16,027 nucleotides of DNA from Spirochaetota bacterium (lineage in GTDB: Bacteria; Spirochaetota; Spirochaetia; Treponematales; Breznakiellaceae): positions 1 through 16,027 of the forward strand of contig JAEXTK010000217.1 of NCBI GenBank assembly GCA_023406985.1, in the 5' to 3' direction. Below, piece by piece: positions 14,511 to 16,027 of the stretch. Numbering within the stretch: position 1 is the stretch's first letter; the number at the start of each line of letters is the position of its first letter. Below the pieces are notes generated by a model. It was given only the letters and a program-made list of their open reading frames with translations. It was not told the origin of the DNA and made no database searches. The translations under genes were made by a program, and so were the position numbers.

Positions 14511-16027
14511 ATGGTACGTCTCGAGCGAAGGACCCTCACGGCGCTGGCGCAGACCGCGGCCGCGGAATTCGGAAAAAAGAAGGCATTCTCCCTCATCGGG
14601 GAAGACGGCGAACGGGACGTGCTCTCCTACGCCGAATTCGGCGCGCGCGCGGCCGGCTTCGCCTCCGCATTGGCGAAGATCGGCATCGTGCCCGGCGATC
14701 GCGTCATGATCCTCGCGGAGAACCGCAGCGAATGGCCGGTCGCCTACTTCGGCATCGCGCTCTCCGGCGCCGTCATCGTCCCCGTGCTCACCGATTTCAT
14801 TCCCGAGCACGTGGGGTCGGTCGCCGCCCACGCCGAGGTGAAGGCGATTTGCGCCACGGCCAAGACCCTGCCCAAACTCGCGGCGGCCGGCGTGAACGCG
14901 GAGCTGCCCGTCATCCGCCTGGACGCGATGGACGGCGAAAACGTCACCGTCGCCGTCGCGGGGCGCGAGACGACCATTCCGCTCCTACCCACGGGTCCGC
15001 GGTACGAAGCGGGAGAGGACGAACTCGCGGCGATCATCTACACCTCGGGGACCACGGGCAACAGCAAGGGCGTCATGCTTTCGCATCGGAACATCGTGTT
15101 CGACGCGATGGCCTGCCGGTCCATCATCAAGCTCTATCCGCGCGACCGCTTCCTCTCGGTGCTGCCCCTCGCGCACACCTACGAGTGCACCATCGGCATG
15201 GTCATCGCGGTGCTCAACGGATCGGAAACCACGTACCTGGACCGGCCGCCCTCGCCCGCCGCCCTCCTGCCCGCCCTGCGCGCGATCCGGCCGACCATCA
15301 TGCTCACCGTCCCGCTCATCATCGAGAAGATCTACCGGAGCAAGATCGGCCCCGCCCTGGAGCAGCACCCGCTCTACAAGATCCCGCTCACCCGGGGAAT
15401 CGCGATCAAGGCGGCGGGGAGCAAGCTCCTCGGCACCTTCGGCGGGGCGGTCCGCTTCTTCGGCGTCGGCGGCGCGGCCCTGGCCCCGGACGTGGAGGCC
15501 TTCCTCAAGGCGGCCGACTTCCCCTACGCCATCGGCTACGGCCTCACGGAGACCGCTCCGCTGCTCGCGGGCGCGCCGCCCTTCAAGACCGTACTCCGCT
15601 CCACCGGCCCCGCGCTCGAGGGCGTCGAACTCAGGATCGCGGACGCCGAAGGCAAGGTCGTCGCGGGCGTCGGCGCGCCGATTCCCTTCCCCGCGGCCCA
15701 AATCGAGGGGGAGATCCAGGCGCGCGGGCCGAACGTCATGTTGGGATACTACAAGGACGAGGCGCGGACGAAGGAAGTCTTCACGGAGGACGGCTGGTTC
15801 CGCACCGGCGACCTCGGCTGCTTCGACGCGAAGGGACGCCTGTTCATCCGCGGGAGGCTCAAGGCGATGATCCTGGGCCCCTCCGGGGAGAACATCTATC
15901 CCGAAGAGATAGAGAACGTCCTCAACGCGTCCGGTTTCGTGGAGGAATCCCTCGTCTACGCCGGAGAGAAGGGGGAGCTCGTCGCCTTGGTGGTGCTCAA
16001 CGAGAAGACGCGGACGGCCCTCGCGGC
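14511..16027 (+). CDS. Long-chain acyl-CoA synthetase (AMP-forming), 3' truncated by window
   Basis: The first 505 residues of an adenylate-forming enzyme that activates fatty acids to acyl-CoA through an acyl-AMP. Motifs: P-loop YTSGTTGNSKG (177-187), HTYE (222-225), YGLTET (343-348), WFRTGDLG (429-436, ribose-binding D434) and GRLFIRGRLKAMI (442-454), followed by the long-chain-family segment GPSGENIYPEEIE (456-468). The start at 14511 has TAAGGAG six bases upstream. The C-terminal domain runs past the window edge. Likely roles are membrane lipid synthesis or fatty acid recycling. A specific gene symbol is not justified from the visible part. Confidence 0.93.
   Translation, partial: MVRLERRTLTALAQTAAAEFGKKKAFSLIGEDGERDVLSYAEFGARAAGFASALAKIGIVPGDRVMILAENRSEWPVAYFGIALSGAVIVPVLTDFIPEHVGSVAAHAEVKAICATAKTLPKLAAAGVNAELPVIRLDAMDGENVTVAVAGRETTIPLLPTGPRYEAGEDELAAIIYTSGTTGNSKGVMLSHRNIVFDAMACRSIIKLYPRDRFLSVLPLAHTYECTIGMVIAVLNGSETTYLDRPPSPAALLPALRAIRPTIMLTVPLIIEKIYRSKIGPALEQHPLYKIPLTRGIAIKAAGSKLLGTFGGAVRFFGVGGAALAPDVEAFLKAADFPYAIGYGLTETAPLLAGAPPFKTVLRSTGPALEGVELRIADAEGKVVAGVGAPIPFPAAQIEGEIQARGPNVMLGYYKDEARTKEVFTEDGWFRTGDLGCFDAKGRLFIRGRLKAMILGPSGENIYPEEIENVLNASGFVEESLVYAGEKGELVALVVLNEKTRTALA

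Overview
High-GC bacterial chromosome segment with tightly packed genes. The gene set (a cytoplasmic trimeric [FeFe]-hydrogenase, a probable redox-sensing Rex operator, fermentative-type metabolism) points to an anaerobe. A high-GC spirochaete or a similar fermentative lineage would fit, but no phylogenetic marker here settles this.

Layout: (1) 76-5602, minus strand: operon hydC-hydB-hydA. It encodes a NuoE-like subunit, a 1079-residue NuoF-like subunit fused to a GltD/NfnL-like NADPH:flavin module, and an M3-type [FeFe]-hydrogenase catalytic subunit. A good sigma70-type promoter lies upstream (5685-5713), with a Rex-like palindrome (5698-5715) over its -35 and spacer. (2) 5798-8478, minus: a three-gene ABC-2 exporter (ATPase and two related permeases) with its own promoter and a terminator that separates it from the hyd operon. 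(3) 8620-11016, minus: rpiA, a small duplicated Cys/His (probably zinc-binding) protein translationally coupled to it, and a TIM-barrel hydrolase-like protein. (4) 11041-12168, plus: a PAS-SpoIIE/PP2C phosphatase, divergent from rpiA, with overlapping -10 elements and both genes apparently leaderless. (5) 12387-14417, minus: a secreted BamE/SmpA-like protein followed by a fused AroD-AroE enzyme. (6) 14511 to the window end, plus: a long-chain acyl-CoA synthetase, cut by the window edge.

The main point of interest is the hydrogenase. The HydB position is taken by a NuoF-GltD/NfnL fusion, so one complex may connect H2, ferredoxin (through HydA/HydB), NAD(H) (the NuoF module) and NADP(H) (the NfnL-like module). 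In HydA, the residue that aligns with an H-cluster [4Fe-4S] cysteine ligand in the first H-cluster motif is serine. Together with the Rex-like operator, this describes an NADH-responsive and possibly four-way redox-balancing hydrogenase. The other regions look like housekeeping or signalling genes with some unusual details.
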